Below are positions 45,487 to 54,362 of a stretch of DNA of 64,000 nucleotides, in pieces. Both the position numbers and the translations under genes were made by a program. This DNA is from Roseobacter sp. MED193. Its GTDB lineage: Bacteria > Pseudomonadota > Alphaproteobacteria > Rhodobacterales > Rhodobacteraceae. How positions within the stretch are numbered: the stretch's first letter is position 1; each line of letters starts with the position of its first letter. The DNA lies in contig NZ_CH902583.1 of the NCBI RefSeq assembly GCF_000152965.1, positions 3,167,694 to 3,231,693 on the forward strand. The letters are read 5' to 3'. The notes below the pieces were generated by a model that was given only the letters and a program-made list of their open reading frames with translations, had not been told where the DNA came from and did not search any database.

Positions 45487-46440
45487 CTATTGTGGTTCAA
45501 CAACCAATGCCCCGGACTTCATGGCATCGATCAGTTTTGCGACCTCGTCAACAACTTCGACCGGGATATCCGGGTGGAAGGACCCGATACGCATTGCCAA
45601 CTCGTTGCTCATGGTTGCCCGATAAAGCTCGCCGTCCAGCTCACTTGCGGCCGCCCGCTCCAGGTAGGAGCGCATGTTACCGCGCACATCCAAGATCGCG
45701 GACTGAAGAATTTCCGGCCATTCATTGATTGCATCACGGTAGATCCCAATGCCGTAGACGCCCTTTTCCTGCACGGCCTGCATAGCCCCGAGCGTTGCGC
45801 TGTCCATGGTCGGCCAAACAACATCCGCGCCCTGCGAAATCTGATTCAAAGCGGCCTCCTTACCTTTGGCAATGTCGTCCCAGTCGCCCGTCCAGGTCAC
45901 CAGTACACTGACGTCAGGGTTTGCAGCCTTGGCGCCTGCCTCATAGCCCGCCACAGTATCCGTGGTGAACTTGAACTTTTGCGCGGCGATGATGCCAATC
46001 GTGTCGGATTGTGTCATCGAACCGGCAATATAGCCCATGAGATAGGCAATCTGACTGAAGTAAAAATCAGCATTGGCAACGTTCTCCTTGGTGCCAAGGC
46101 CATTGTTGACCATGAACATGGTTTCCGGAAACCGGCTTGCGACACGTTCCACGGCGTCCTGGAATTCACCACCATGGCCGATCACCAGGTCATATCCGCG
46201 ACGGGCGTAGTCGCTGAGCACTTCGATCTGCTCGGGCTGGTGCACGCTTTCGGAAAAGGTGGTTTCAAAACCAAGGGCCTCACCGGCCTGCGTCAAACCT
46301 TCAAACCCTGCCTGGTTCCAACCATTGTCAGAAATTGAACCTGGCATCACAATAGCGGCCCGTTCAAAGTCATCGGACGCTGCAGGACCGGCCAACATCA
46401 GTGCCGCAAGTCCTGCTAAGATGTTATGTTTCAGTGTCAT
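45487..46440 (-). CDS. BMP-family ABC transporter substrate-binding protein
   Basis: A 317-aa periplasmic receptor with a Sec signal (MTLKHNILAGLAALMLAGPA, mature from about SDDFERAA). BMP/PnrA-type blocks: IVMPGSISDNGWNQAGFEGL, VIGHGGEFQDAV, IGIIAAQKF and VWPTMDS. The family binds purine and pyrimidine nucleosides or related bases (BmpA/PnrA, NupN, RbsB-like fold). It is the last gene of an operon with two permeases and a duplicated ATPase, 89 bp after the second permease. No lipobox Cys is visible, unlike many BMP lipoproteins. Confidence 0.9.
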   Translation of the reverse strand: MTLKHNILAGLAALMLAGPAASDDFERAAIVMPGSISDNGWNQAGFEGLTQAGEALGFETTFSESVHQPEQIEVLSDYARRGYDLVIGHGGEFQDAVERVASRFPETMFMVNNGLGTKENVANADFYFSQIAYLMGYIAGSMTQSDTIGIIAAQKFKFTTDTVAGYEAGAKAANPDVSVLVTWTGDWDDIAKGKEAALNQISQGADVVWPTMDSATLGAMQAVQEKGVYGIGIYRDAINEWPEILQSAILDVRGNMRSYLERAAASELDGELYRATMSNELAMRIGSFHPDIPVEVVDEVAKLIDAMKSGALVVEPQ

Positions 46441-46529
46441 TTATCTTCCTCCCGAGTTGATATGTTGTCAAAGTTTGCAGGGGGAAGCCGGACGTGAAAA
46501 GCGATGGTTTCTCACGTCACGGCTGAGTT

Positions 46530-47462
46530 TTATCTATGCTCACGATCATAAGGCAGTCCCACACTGGCCGGGGCACTGGCCTTGGCCCCTAGGATCACCA
46601 AAGCGATCAAAGAAGCGATGTAGGGCAGGATTAGGAACAGCTGATAGGGCACTTCCGGCGATGAGAACTGCAGTTTGAACTGGGCCGCGTCACAGAAGCC
46701 AAAAAACAGAGCTGCACAAACAGCACCGATCGGTGACCAGCGTCCCAAGATAATGGCAGCCAGAGCGATGAACCCTTTGCCGGCACTCATGCCTTCAGCA
46801 AAGACATAGACCTGTGAAAGGACCAAATGCGCCCCCGCCAGAGCTGCCAAGGCGCCGCTAATCGAGATCGCAAGATACTGCAGACGAAAGACCGGGACAC
46901 CGGCCAGGTCGGCGGCTTTTGGGTTTTCACCCACCGCACGCAAATCCAGCCCCTTATGCGACTTCATGAGCCAATACCAAGCAAGGACGGCGATGCCGAT
47001 CAGCAGGTAGAACAGCGGGTCTTGTGAAAACAGCGATGGGCCTAGGACCGGGATGTCTGACAGCAGCGGTATGCGGACTTGGGTGAACCCTTCAACGCGC
47101 GCACCACCGGCTTGCGCTCCGAAAATCTGGCGGGAGAGAAAGGCGGTCAGCCCGGCCAATAGTAAATTGAGGGCAATCCCTCCGACCAGTTGATTGATGC
47201 GCAGTCGAATGGACATGTAGCCGAGAAAAAGCCCCGAGACCAGACCGCAGATGACGCCGCAGCCGAGCCCGATCAGAGCAGAGCCCGTCGCAAAGGAACC
47301 TGCCGCTGCCCCCAGGGCACCGGCCAAGATCTGGCCCTCCAGACCAATGTTGTACAACCCGCTTCTTTCCGCGATCACGCCACCAAGGGCGGCAAAGGCG
47401 ATAGGGGTGCCCAAACGTGCGGTTCCGGCCAGGACGTCGCCCAATAAAACAAGATCAACCAT
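46530..47462 (-). CDS. Nucleoside/purine-type ABC transporter permease 2
   Basis: A 310-aa hydrophobic permease of the BPD_transp_2 family (NupQ/YufQ-like): AALGGVIAERSGLYNIGLEGQ near residue 25, LSRQIFG, KSHKGLDLRAVGENPKAADLAG cytoplasmic loop, and GKGFIALAAIILGRWSPIGA. The paired N-terminal ERSGLYNIGLEGQ motif is diagnostic for this family. It lies 3 bp after permease 1. Confidence 0.9.
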   Translation of the reverse strand: MVDLVLLGDVLAGTARLGTPIAFAALGGVIAERSGLYNIGLEGQILAGALGAAAGSFATGSALIGLGCGVICGLVSGLFLGYMSIRLRINQLVGGIALNLLLAGLTAFLSRQIFGAQAGGARVEGFTQVRIPLLSDIPVLGPSLFSQDPLFYLLIGIAVLAWYWLMKSHKGLDLRAVGENPKAADLAGVPVFRLQYLAISISGALAALAGAHLVLSQVYVFAEGMSAGKGFIALAAIILGRWSPIGAVCAALFFGFCDAAQFKLQFSSPEVPYQLFLILPYIASLIALVILGAKASAPASVGLPYDREHR

Positions 47463-47465
47463 GGG

Positions 47466-48551
47466 CTAAGCCTCTTTCTTTTTACTGTGCTTCTGGCGGC
47501 CAAACAGGCCCCCGATCAGCAGGTTTTTCAGGATGGATTTTGATGAACTTCGTGGTGCAACAAGGGCAGCAGCAACAAAGACGACGACAAGCCCCTCGAC
47601 CACTTCGATGACAGAGCTGTCAACACCGATAGCGCGTTGCATCGTACCGGCCCCCGCGGACAACCCGGCCAAAAACAGAGCAGTCAATGGCGCGACAATC
47701 GGGTTGAGAGCTGCAAGAAAGGCGACAACAATGCCGTCGTAGCCATATCCGTCACTGAACAAGTGGAAGAGCCGATACTTCAAACCGATTACTTCGATTG
47801 CCCCGGCCATTCCCGCGAGGCTCCCGCCGATCAACATGGCGCGGATGATGGTCTTCTTTTGATCCACTCCGGCGTAGGCAGCTGCCCGGGCATTGCGGCC
47901 AACCAGGTCTAGCTGGAACCCAGAAGGCGTGAACCGCAGCCAGAAATACAGAATGAGCGCCAGGGACAGCCCAAACACGAACCCGGCATGGGCATCTGAA
48001 CGGGGCATCACAATCGGCAAACGATAGGCTTCAGCGACCTCCTTCGAATAGGGATAGGGAGCCCCCTCTGCCAAGAGTGGTCCGGCGACAGCATAGCTAA
48101 CGATGTGGATCGCCACGAAGTTCATCAAAAGCGTCACAATGACTTCGTTGGTGCCGCGATAGGCCTTTAGATAAGCTGGTATCGCGGCCCATAAGGCTCC
48201 GCCAATGGCGGCGGCCAGAAAGATCAGCGGCACCCCCAGCACAGCGGGTAGGTCCGGGGCGGCTAATGCAAAGACCGTGCCAAAAAGCCCGCCTATGTAT
48301 ATCTGGCCTTCGCCTCCGATGTTAAACACGCCCGCGCGCATCGGAATGATTACAGCGAGGCCAGCCAAAAGCATGGGCGAGGCTTTCACCAGGGTGTTGG
48401 AAAACCCCCAATAGTTCAGGAAGGATTCAAAAAACAGAACCTTGTAGGCCGCAAAAGGATTGTGCCCGTCGAACAGGATCAAAAAGCCACCTACAGTCAA
48501 TGCAAGAAGTAGGGCTACTGCAACTCTGCGCTGCATGACCAAGCTATTCAT
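47466..48551 (-). CDS. Nucleoside/purine-type ABC transporter permease 1
   Basis: A 361-aa NupP/YufP-like permease with about ten membrane segments: MRAGVFNIGGEGQIYIGGLFG, GTNEVIVTLLMNFVAIHI and FQLDLVGRNARAAAYAGV. Its start overlaps the ATPase stop (ATGA). Together with permease 2 it forms the heteromeric membrane channel. Confidence 0.9.
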   Translation of the reverse strand: MNSLVMQRRVAVALLLALTVGGFLILFDGHNPFAAYKVLFFESFLNYWGFSNTLVKASPMLLAGLAVIIPMRAGVFNIGGEGQIYIGGLFGTVFALAAPDLPAVLGVPLIFLAAAIGGALWAAIPAYLKAYRGTNEVIVTLLMNFVAIHIVSYAVAGPLLAEGAPYPYSKEVAEAYRLPIVMPRSDAHAGFVFGLSLALILYFWLRFTPSGFQLDLVGRNARAAAYAGVDQKKTIIRAMLIGGSLAGMAGAIEVIGLKYRLFHLFSDGYGYDGIVVAFLAALNPIVAPLTALFLAGLSAGAGTMQRAIGVDSSVIEVVEGLVVVFVAAALVAPRSSSKSILKNLLIGGLFGRQKHSKKKEA

Positions 48552-50077
48552 ACTACCTCCTCCGGCGATGCCGTCATTAAAAGCCCAATGTTCTGAAGCG
48601 TGGTGTTCTGTGGATTGACAACTCCGGTGATGCGTCCAAACGCCATGACGGCCACGCGATCCGAGATCTCCAGAACATGTTCCAACTCTGTCGAGATATA
48701 GAGCACCCCGACGCCGCTCTGGGCGACGGCGCGGATCTGGTCCTGAACGAATTGCGTTGCCCCGACATCAAGACCTTTGGTCGGTTGCACGACCACCAAA
48801 AGGTTCCGTGCTCGCGCGACTTCGCGGGCCATAACGATCTTTTGCTGATTGCCGCCGGACAGGGCTGAGGCATTCAATTTTGGGTTGGACGGACGGATGT
48901 CATAGGCTTTGACGGCGTCTTCGGCGATTTTGCCGATGGCACGCCTTGAAATCATCCCACCGGACATGAACTTGTCCTCACCAATCGAGCGAAAGGCGAA
49001 ATTCTCTTCGACGCTCAGTGACAGGACTAGCCCCTCTGCGTGGCGATCTTCGGGCACAAATCCGATGCCATCAGCGATGCGCGCAGCGATGGAACTACTG
49101 GAAATCTCCTTGTCGCCGAGAAGGATTGTCCCGCTCGTCTGCCGCTTCAACCCCGTGATCACTTCGCTGAGTTCGGTTTGTCCATTGCCGTCAATGCCCG
49201 CAATCCCAAGGATCTCCCCTGCGTGCAGAGTTAGATCAACCTCCTTCAAAATCTCAGCACCGCTGGAGGTCGTGAGGCTGACATCAGAAACAACCAACGC
49301 TTTCGCGGCTCGCGTCGTATCCAGGCGCATCTCTTTGGTGTTTGGTTTCTCCGTGGGTTGGTCAGCATCAGCTTGCCCCATCATCAGGGCCGACATCTGG
49401 GCCATGGGTGTGCTGGCCACTGGCAGAATGCCTTCAACACGGCCATGGCGCATGATCATGACGCGATCCGCAATCTCTCGGATTTCGTCGAGTTTATGGC
49501 TGATGAAAAAGACCAGGCACCCAGTGGCAACAAGCTTGCGTACCCCCTGCAGGAAAGGCGCCACTTCGGTTGGAGCAAGAACACTGGTGGGTTCATCCAG
49601 GATCAGGATCGACACGTCGCGAAACAGAGCCTTCAGGATTTCCACCCGCTGCTTCATGCCGACGGCCATTTTGGCCACAGGCACATTGAAATCCACGGTG
49701 AAGTCGAAATCATCACATAGCTGACGAATGCGCGCGCGCGCCGCTGGGCCACGTTTTTCACGAGGAAGCCCGATCAGAATGTTTTCCTCTGCGGTCATGG
49801 CGTCAACCAGGCTGAAATGCTGGTGGATCATGCCAATTCCGTGCTCGATCGCCGCTGCGGGACTGGTGACAGAAATCTGCACCCCATCCAGTACTATTTG
49901 GCCACTGTCAGGCTGATAGAGACCGATTAAGACGCTGGCGAGCGTCGTTTTTCCTGCACCGTTCTCGCCCAAAATCGCGATGCACTCTCCCTTTGAGGCA
50001 AGTAAATTGACATCATTTAGTGCGCGCACAGCACCGAAGGTTTTTCCCACCCCGGTAACTTTTAAGAATTCTTCCAA
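48548..50077 (-). CDS. ABC transporter ATP-binding protein, two fused ATPase domains (NupO/YufO-like)
   Basis: A 509-aa protein with tandem ABC domains. Domain 1: Walker A ILGENGAGKTTLASVLIG, IGMIHQHFSLVDAMTAEENI, Walker B ILILDEPTSVLAP. Domain 2: degenerate Walker A GIAGIDGNGQTELSEVI, GFVPEDRHAEGLVLSLSVEE, signature LSGGNQQKIVMAREV. This is the sugar/nucleoside-importer (RbsA-like) build. The start is taken as TTG at 50,077 because GGGAGG lies 5 nt upstream and MEEFLKVTGVGKTF gives the standard beginning; the open frame to 50,125 has no such signal. First gene of the operon. Confidence 0.9.
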   Translation of the reverse strand: MEEFLKVTGVGKTFGAVRALNDVNLLASKGECIAILGENGAGKTTLASVLIGLYQPDSGQIVLDGVQISVTSPAAAIEHGIGMIHQHFSLVDAMTAEENILIGLPREKRGPAARARIRQLCDDFDFTVDFNVPVAKMAVGMKQRVEILKALFRDVSILILDEPTSVLAPTEVAPFLQGVRKLVATGCLVFFISHKLDEIREIADRVMIMRHGRVEGILPVASTPMAQMSALMMGQADADQPTEKPNTKEMRLDTTRAAKALVVSDVSLTTSSGAEILKEVDLTLHAGEILGIAGIDGNGQTELSEVITGLKRQTSGTILLGDKEISSSSIAARIADGIGFVPEDRHAEGLVLSLSVEENFAFRSIGEDKFMSGGMISRRAIGKIAEDAVKAYDIRPSNPKLNASALSGGNQQKIVMAREVARARNLLVVVQPTKGLDVGATQFVQDQIRAVAQSGVGVLYISTELEHVLEISDRVAVMAFGRITGVVNPQNTTLQNIGLLMTASPEEVV

Positions 50078-50239
50078 AACGACCTCCCAACTTTCGCACA
50101 ATTTGACGGGAGAACGCCGAACCACCTCAACCGATATGTTTTCATTCGACAGCTGAGAAATTCATACTCACGCGGTCGGAAAAATGGGCTACGATGCAGG
50201 GGCGGCAAACTGATCCAAAGGAAAACAAAACAGCGCGAT

Positions 50240-51166
50240 ATGGCAAAGGTACCATCTTTAAAAAGCATTCAGACCTTTGAGGCAGCCTGTCGGCACCTGA
50301 GCTTCAAGGACGCCGCCGATGAATTGTGCGTAACGCCCACCGCAGTCTCCCATCAAATAAAGTCGCTAGAAGAACAGCTCGGTGTTCCCCTGTTTCACAG
50401 GCTAACGCGTGCTTTGAAGCTGACGGAGGATGGGGCGCGTTACGCGCCGTTTATCATTGAAGCTTTCAAGAACTTTGAGGCTGCGTCTCTTGCGCTAGAA
50501 GAGGATGTGCTTGAGGGGACCCTGACCATATCCACAACCGGCTCCTTTGCTGCAAACTGGCTGAGCCCAAGGTTGCGCAGTTTCTATGAAAAATACCCCG
50601 ATATATCGGTGCGTGTCCTGTCCAGCGATCAATTGGTGGACTTTAAAACAAGCAACGTGGATGTAGCCATTCGCTATGGCTCTGGAGACTATGCAGACAG
50701 CAATGTTGTATGGGTTTTGAATGACAAGGTTGCGCCGGTTTGTAGCTTGGAAAAGGCGAAAACGCTTGTAAACGCTACAGACTTGCTTGGATCCAAACTC
50801 ATTGAGTACAAATGGAGCGGGTTTTCAGAAACAGACCCGAGCTGGGCAAGCTGGATGAACGCGGTTGGACTCGCGGACAGAAAAGTCGAGCCCTATGTCA
50901 CCTATTCCGAAGAACACATCTGCTTGTTGACGGCAAGTGATGGGCATGGCGTTGCTTTGGTCAGCCTGCTGGCCGCAGCACGCTTTCTGGAAAGGCAGAT
51001 GCTTGTAGCCCCCTTTGACACAGCACTGGACAACAAAAGCTACTTTCTCGTTTGCCCGGAAACATATGCCAACCGGGCGCGTGTGCGGGTCTTCCGCGAT
51101 TGGTTGCTTGATCAGGCCGATGAGTTTCGGGAAAGCGCAGTTGGTCAAAGGTTCTTTGAAGACTGA
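50240..51166 (+). CDS. LysR-family transcriptional regulator (GcvA-like)
   Basis: A 308-aa LysR regulator of the GcvA type: PSLKSIQTFEAACRHLSFKD, AADELCVTPTAVSHQIKSLE, LFHRLTRALKLTEDG, then an effector domain beginning LTISTTGSFAANWLSPRL. It is divergent from the BMP transporter operon (162-bp gap) and directly upstream of the DUF1989-amidohydrolase gene set on its own strand, so it is well placed to control both uptake and degradation. Effector unknown. Confidence 0.86.
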   Translation: MAKVPSLKSIQTFEAACRHLSFKDAADELCVTPTAVSHQIKSLEEQLGVPLFHRLTRALKLTEDGARYAPFIIEAFKNFEAASLALEEDVLEGTLTISTTGSFAANWLSPRLRSFYEKYPDISVRVLSSDQLVDFKTSNVDVAIRYGSGDYADSNVVWVLNDKVAPVCSLEKAKTLVNATDLLGSKLIEYKWSGFSETDPSWASWMNAVGLADRKVEPYVTYSEEHICLLTASDGHGVALVSLLAAARFLERQMLVAPFDTALDNKSYFLVCPETYANRARVRVFRDWLLDQADEFRESAVGQRFFED

Positions 51167-51274
51167 CACTGCAACCGGGCGCCTTTGGTGAGTTCATTCG
51201 TCGGGTGAATTCTTGTCATTTTTAAACTGCGCGGGGTCATGCGTTTCTGGACATCCAATCTGGAGTTTCAGCGC

Positions 51275-51958
51275 ATGCAAAAATATGACCCTTCGAATCC
51301 TGATGGCCTTAACCAAAGCTTGGAGAACGCCATTTCTGGCAACGGCGTTCCCGTACTCTCGTGGCGCTATACCATTCCGGCGCGCTGCGGAGCCGCGGTG
51401 CGACTGGATGCGGGGCAATGCCTGACGATCACCAATCCCAGCGGCTGGCAGGTCTGTGATTTCTGGGCGTTCAAAGCCAGTGATCTGGGCGAGTTCATGT
51501 CCATGGAGCATGTGCACACAGACCTCCTATCGGTGTCTCCAAAAGTCGGGGATCGGCTGGTCAGCAATCTGCGCAATCCCTTGCTGTCTCTAACCCAGGA
51601 CAGTTCGCCGGGTGTACATGATACTCTGATCGCCAGTTGTGATTGGAACCGCTACAAACAGCTGGGCTGCACGGAATACCACGACAACTGCGCGGATAAC
51701 CTGCGGCAAGCATTGCTCGCGATCGGTCAAAAAGCACCGCATGTGCCTGCGCCGTTTAATCTATGGATGAATGTCCCGATCAAAGCAGACGGGGCGCTTG
51801 ATTGGGAGCCGCCAGTTTCCAAGCCGGGGGAAACGATCACCTTTCAGGCGGAGATGTCGGTCTACGCAGTGATGTCAGCCTGCCCGCAGGACATCACTCC
51901 GGTAAACGGGTCCGAAGGCAAACCGGCAACATTAGAATTTGTTGTACATGATGGGTGA
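51275..51958 (+). CDS. DUF1989 / urea carboxylase-associated family protein
   Basis: A 227-aa protein of the DUF1989 family. Blocks seen: IPARCGAAVRLDAGQCLTIT, VCDFWAFKASDLGEFMSMEH, ASCDWNRYKQLGCTEYHDNC and NLWMNVPIKADGALDWEPP. DUF1989 proteins are found beside urea carboxylase; the paired CgdA/CgdB proteins of this family act as carboxyguanidine deiminase in guanidine degradation. Here a single member occurs with an amidohydrolase and an amidase, with no carboxylase, so a related C-N hydrolysis or deimination is likely but unproven. ATG 51,275 has GGAG 9 nt upstream. Overlaps the next gene by about 11 nt. Confidence 0.82.
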   Translation: MQKYDPSNPDGLNQSLENAISGNGVPVLSWRYTIPARCGAAVRLDAGQCLTITNPSGWQVCDFWAFKASDLGEFMSMEHVHTDLLSVSPKVGDRLVSNLRNPLLSLTQDSSPGVHDTLIASCDWNRYKQLGCTEYHDNCADNLRQALLAIGQKAPHVPAPFNLWMNVPIKADGALDWEPPVSKPGETITFQAEMSVYAVMSACPQDITPVNGSEGKPATLEFVVHDG

Positions 51959-53459
51959 CGGTGGAAGCATTTTCTCGGCCCGTTGGGTTCTTGTTGATGC
52001 GTTTCACAGCCGCAAAGATTGTGCGATCCATGTCCAGGATGGGAAGATAGGTGAAATTGCCCCCCTACAAGACCTGACCTCGCGGTTTCCTGCGGCCGAG
52101 GTCCACATTGGCGAGAATGTCGCGATCCTGCCTGGCTTTGTGAACGCACATCACCATTGTTTCGGGGTGAATCTGGTCAATCAGGGTATCTCTGACGACC
52201 TGCTGGAGCCATGGATATTCGCCACGGCTGGTGCGGCTGCTATCTCGACAAAAACATCGACTGAATATGCTGCTCTACGCCTGCTGAAAAATGGTGTGAC
52301 GGCTGTCGTTGATGCCTGCACTGCTGGAGAAACAGCGAGGCTCGCGGAGATGAAAGTCCGCGAAAAACTAGAGATCTATACCGGCCTGGGCATATCCTGC
52401 GCCGTTGCTCCAGGAGAGCGCTGGCAAAATCGTATTGTTCATCAATCAGGGCAGGACCATGCCTTCCTAACGAAATTGCCAGAGCCTCTGCGTGATAAGC
52501 TGGAGCATCAGCACCTTACCCGTGCGCGGTTGAACCCGGCCGAATACTTGGATCTCATTCTTCGCCTGGCGGAAGAACACGCGCAGGCCGAAACATCAGA
52601 CGTCTGGTTCGGGCCGACAGCTCCCCATTGGACCAGCCCGCAACTCCTGAAAGAAATCGCCTGCGCGGTAAGAGAACGAGGCCTGCGTATGCAGACCCAT
52701 GTAGAGGAATCCCTGCTACAGCATCTATCCGCTGGAAGGCCTGACAATAAAAACCCCGTCGCAGAACTGGCCGATATCGGTTTGCTGGGCGAAAAGCTGT
52801 CCTTGGCCCATATGGTTTGGGCGGACGAATATGCTCTTCGGGAAGTGGCCGACACAGGGGCGCATATCGTGTGCAATCCAAGTTCAAATTTGCGGCTTCG
52901 CTCTGGAATTGCGCCCGCTTGGAAAATGAAACGCCTCGGCATCAATCTCGCGTTGGGGATGGATGGAACCAGCCTCGCGGGTGACGACGATATGTTTGCT
53001 GAGATGCGGCTGGCGCGGAACCTATATGGGTCTGCTGATCCCTTAGGGCCTGGCCTGACGGCGCCGGATGTCTTTGACATGGCCACAATGGGCGGCGCGC
53101 GATTGATGGGAATGGATCAAAGTATCGGCAGTCTAAATGACGGCAAGCGTGCAAATTTCATAGTTGTCAGCTTGGACCGTCTTCAGGGCCCTTGGTTGGC
53201 GGAAAGTGTTGACCCCGTCGAGCTGCTCGTCAGCAGCGCCAAGACTTCGGATATCCAGTCTGTCTATGTCGGTGGCTCCTTGACCGTATCGCAAGGCAAA
53301 GTCTGCAATCGAAACGAACACGATGTCCTTGAAAACATAAACGAAGAAATGCAGCGCGCGGCTGATCAAAGGCTAAGCACACAAGACTATGCAATCGTCA
53401 GGTCCGCCTTGCTGCGGTGGTATGACAATTGGCTGACGCATAGCGCCCAACTCAGGTGA
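51948..53459 (+). CDS. Amidohydrolase-superfamily deaminase (TrzN/8-oxoguanine deaminase-like)
   Basis: A 503-aa metal-dependent hydrolase. Metal ligands can be placed: FVNAHHHCFG (HxH), MQTHVEES (His), LAHMVWAD (His) and GMDGTSLAGDDD (Asp), the arrangement of subtype III amidohydrolases that deaminate or dechlorinate purines, pterins and s-triazines. NPSSNLRLRSGIAP is typical for the AtzA/TrzN/guanine-deaminase branch. It would remove an amino or other leaving group from a nitrogen heterocycle. Start is ATG 51,948 or 51,951, overlapping the DUF1989 gene; translational coupling is likely. Confidence 0.86.
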   Translation: MMGDGGSIFSARWVLVDAFHSRKDCAIHVQDGKIGEIAPLQDLTSRFPAAEVHIGENVAILPGFVNAHHHCFGVNLVNQGISDDLLEPWIFATAGAAAISTKTSTEYAALRLLKNGVTAVVDACTAGETARLAEMKVREKLEIYTGLGISCAVAPGERWQNRIVHQSGQDHAFLTKLPEPLRDKLEHQHLTRARLNPAEYLDLILRLAEEHAQAETSDVWFGPTAPHWTSPQLLKEIACAVRERGLRMQTHVEESLLQHLSAGRPDNKNPVAELADIGLLGEKLSLAHMVWADEYALREVADTGAHIVCNPSSNLRLRSGIAPAWKMKRLGINLALGMDGTSLAGDDDMFAEMRLARNLYGSADPLGPGLTAPDVFDMATMGGARLMGMDQSIGSLNDGKRANFIVVSLDRLQGPWLAESVDPVELLVSSAKTSDIQSVYVGGSLTVSQGKVCNRNEHDVLENINEEMQRAADQRLSTQDYAIVRSALLRWYDNWLTHSAQLR

Positions 53460-53474
53460 CAAGGAGCAAAGTAA

Positions 53475-54362
53475 ATGCAGAAGAAAATCACATGGCCTAA
53501 TGGCGCTCGATGCGCCTGTGCGATCACTTTCGATATTGATGCCGACAGTTTGATCCATATCTCCAAACCAGCAGACGGACATGACCGGTTGTACCCCATA
53601 TCGATGGGCCGATACGGCCCGACAGTTGCCATCCCGCGGATATTGGAAACATACAAAAGACTGGGTTTGAAGCAGTCCTTTTTCGCGCCAGGTTGGGTCG
53701 TCGAACAATACCCGGATGTTATGGAATCCATCCTGAAGGAGGGTCATGAAATCGGGCACCATGGGTATTTGCACGAAGACCCAACGAGCCATAGCCCTTC
53801 AGAGCAGGAATACTGGTTTGAACGTGCGCTGGTGTCCCACGCGCGCATCCTTGGCAACAAACCAAAAGGCTATCGCGCGCCAGTTTATAACGTGACACAG
53901 GGTGTTATTGATCTGTTGAACAAACATGAGTTTGAATACGATAGTTCGCTAATGGCCGACGACCTTCCGTATATTATGCGGTCAAAGGGTCGATCACTTA
54001 TCGAGCTGCCAGTGCATTGGGGCACAGATGACTGGCCGCAATTCGCCCACTATGATGAGATCGGTTATATGATGCCTGTTGCCGGACCTACTGCGGGACT
54101 CTCGCCTTTTTGGGAAGAATTCGAAGCCCAATATGAGGCCGACGGCTTTTGGATTGGTATCTGGCATCCGTTTCTGACCGGGCGCTTGGCGCGCTGGCGG
54201 CAAGTCGAAAAATGGCTGGAGTCGGTCTTGGATCGGGGAGACGTCTGGTTTGCGTCACTCGAAGAGATAGCGCGACATGTCCGGTCGCAATATGGCGCCG
54301 ATGCCGAGAGTGTTCGCGTTGAAGAGCTGCCTTACTATAGCGCCCCGGTCTTGACCAAATGA
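53475..54362 (+). CDS. NodB-type polysaccharide deacetylase-fold hydrolase (PuuE/PgdA-like)
   Basis: A 295-aa carbohydrate-esterase-4-fold protein without a signal peptide, hence cytoplasmic. Metal-site blocks: ITFDIDADS (Asp pair), HEIGHHGYLHED (His residues) and a late GIWHPFLTGRLARW (His). Signal-less members include the uric-acid-pathway allantoinase PuuE and Helicobacter PgdA-type enzymes, which open cyclic amides or hydrolyse amides, so a ring-opening or deformylating role suits this operon better than cell-wall deacetylation. ACAAGGAG precedes the ATG by 8 nt, and the stop overlaps the amidase start (ATGA). Confidence 0.84.
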   Translation: MQKKITWPNGARCACAITFDIDADSLIHISKPADGHDRLYPISMGRYGPTVAIPRILETYKRLGLKQSFFAPGWVVEQYPDVMESILKEGHEIGHHGYLHEDPTSHSPSEQEYWFERALVSHARILGNKPKGYRAPVYNVTQGVIDLLNKHEFEYDSSLMADDLPYIMRSKGRSLIELPVHWGTDDWPQFAHYDEIGYMMPVAGPTAGLSPFWEEFEAQYEADGFWIGIWHPFLTGRLARWRQVEKWLESVLDRGDVWFASLEEIARHVRSQYGADAESVRVEELPYYSAPVLTK

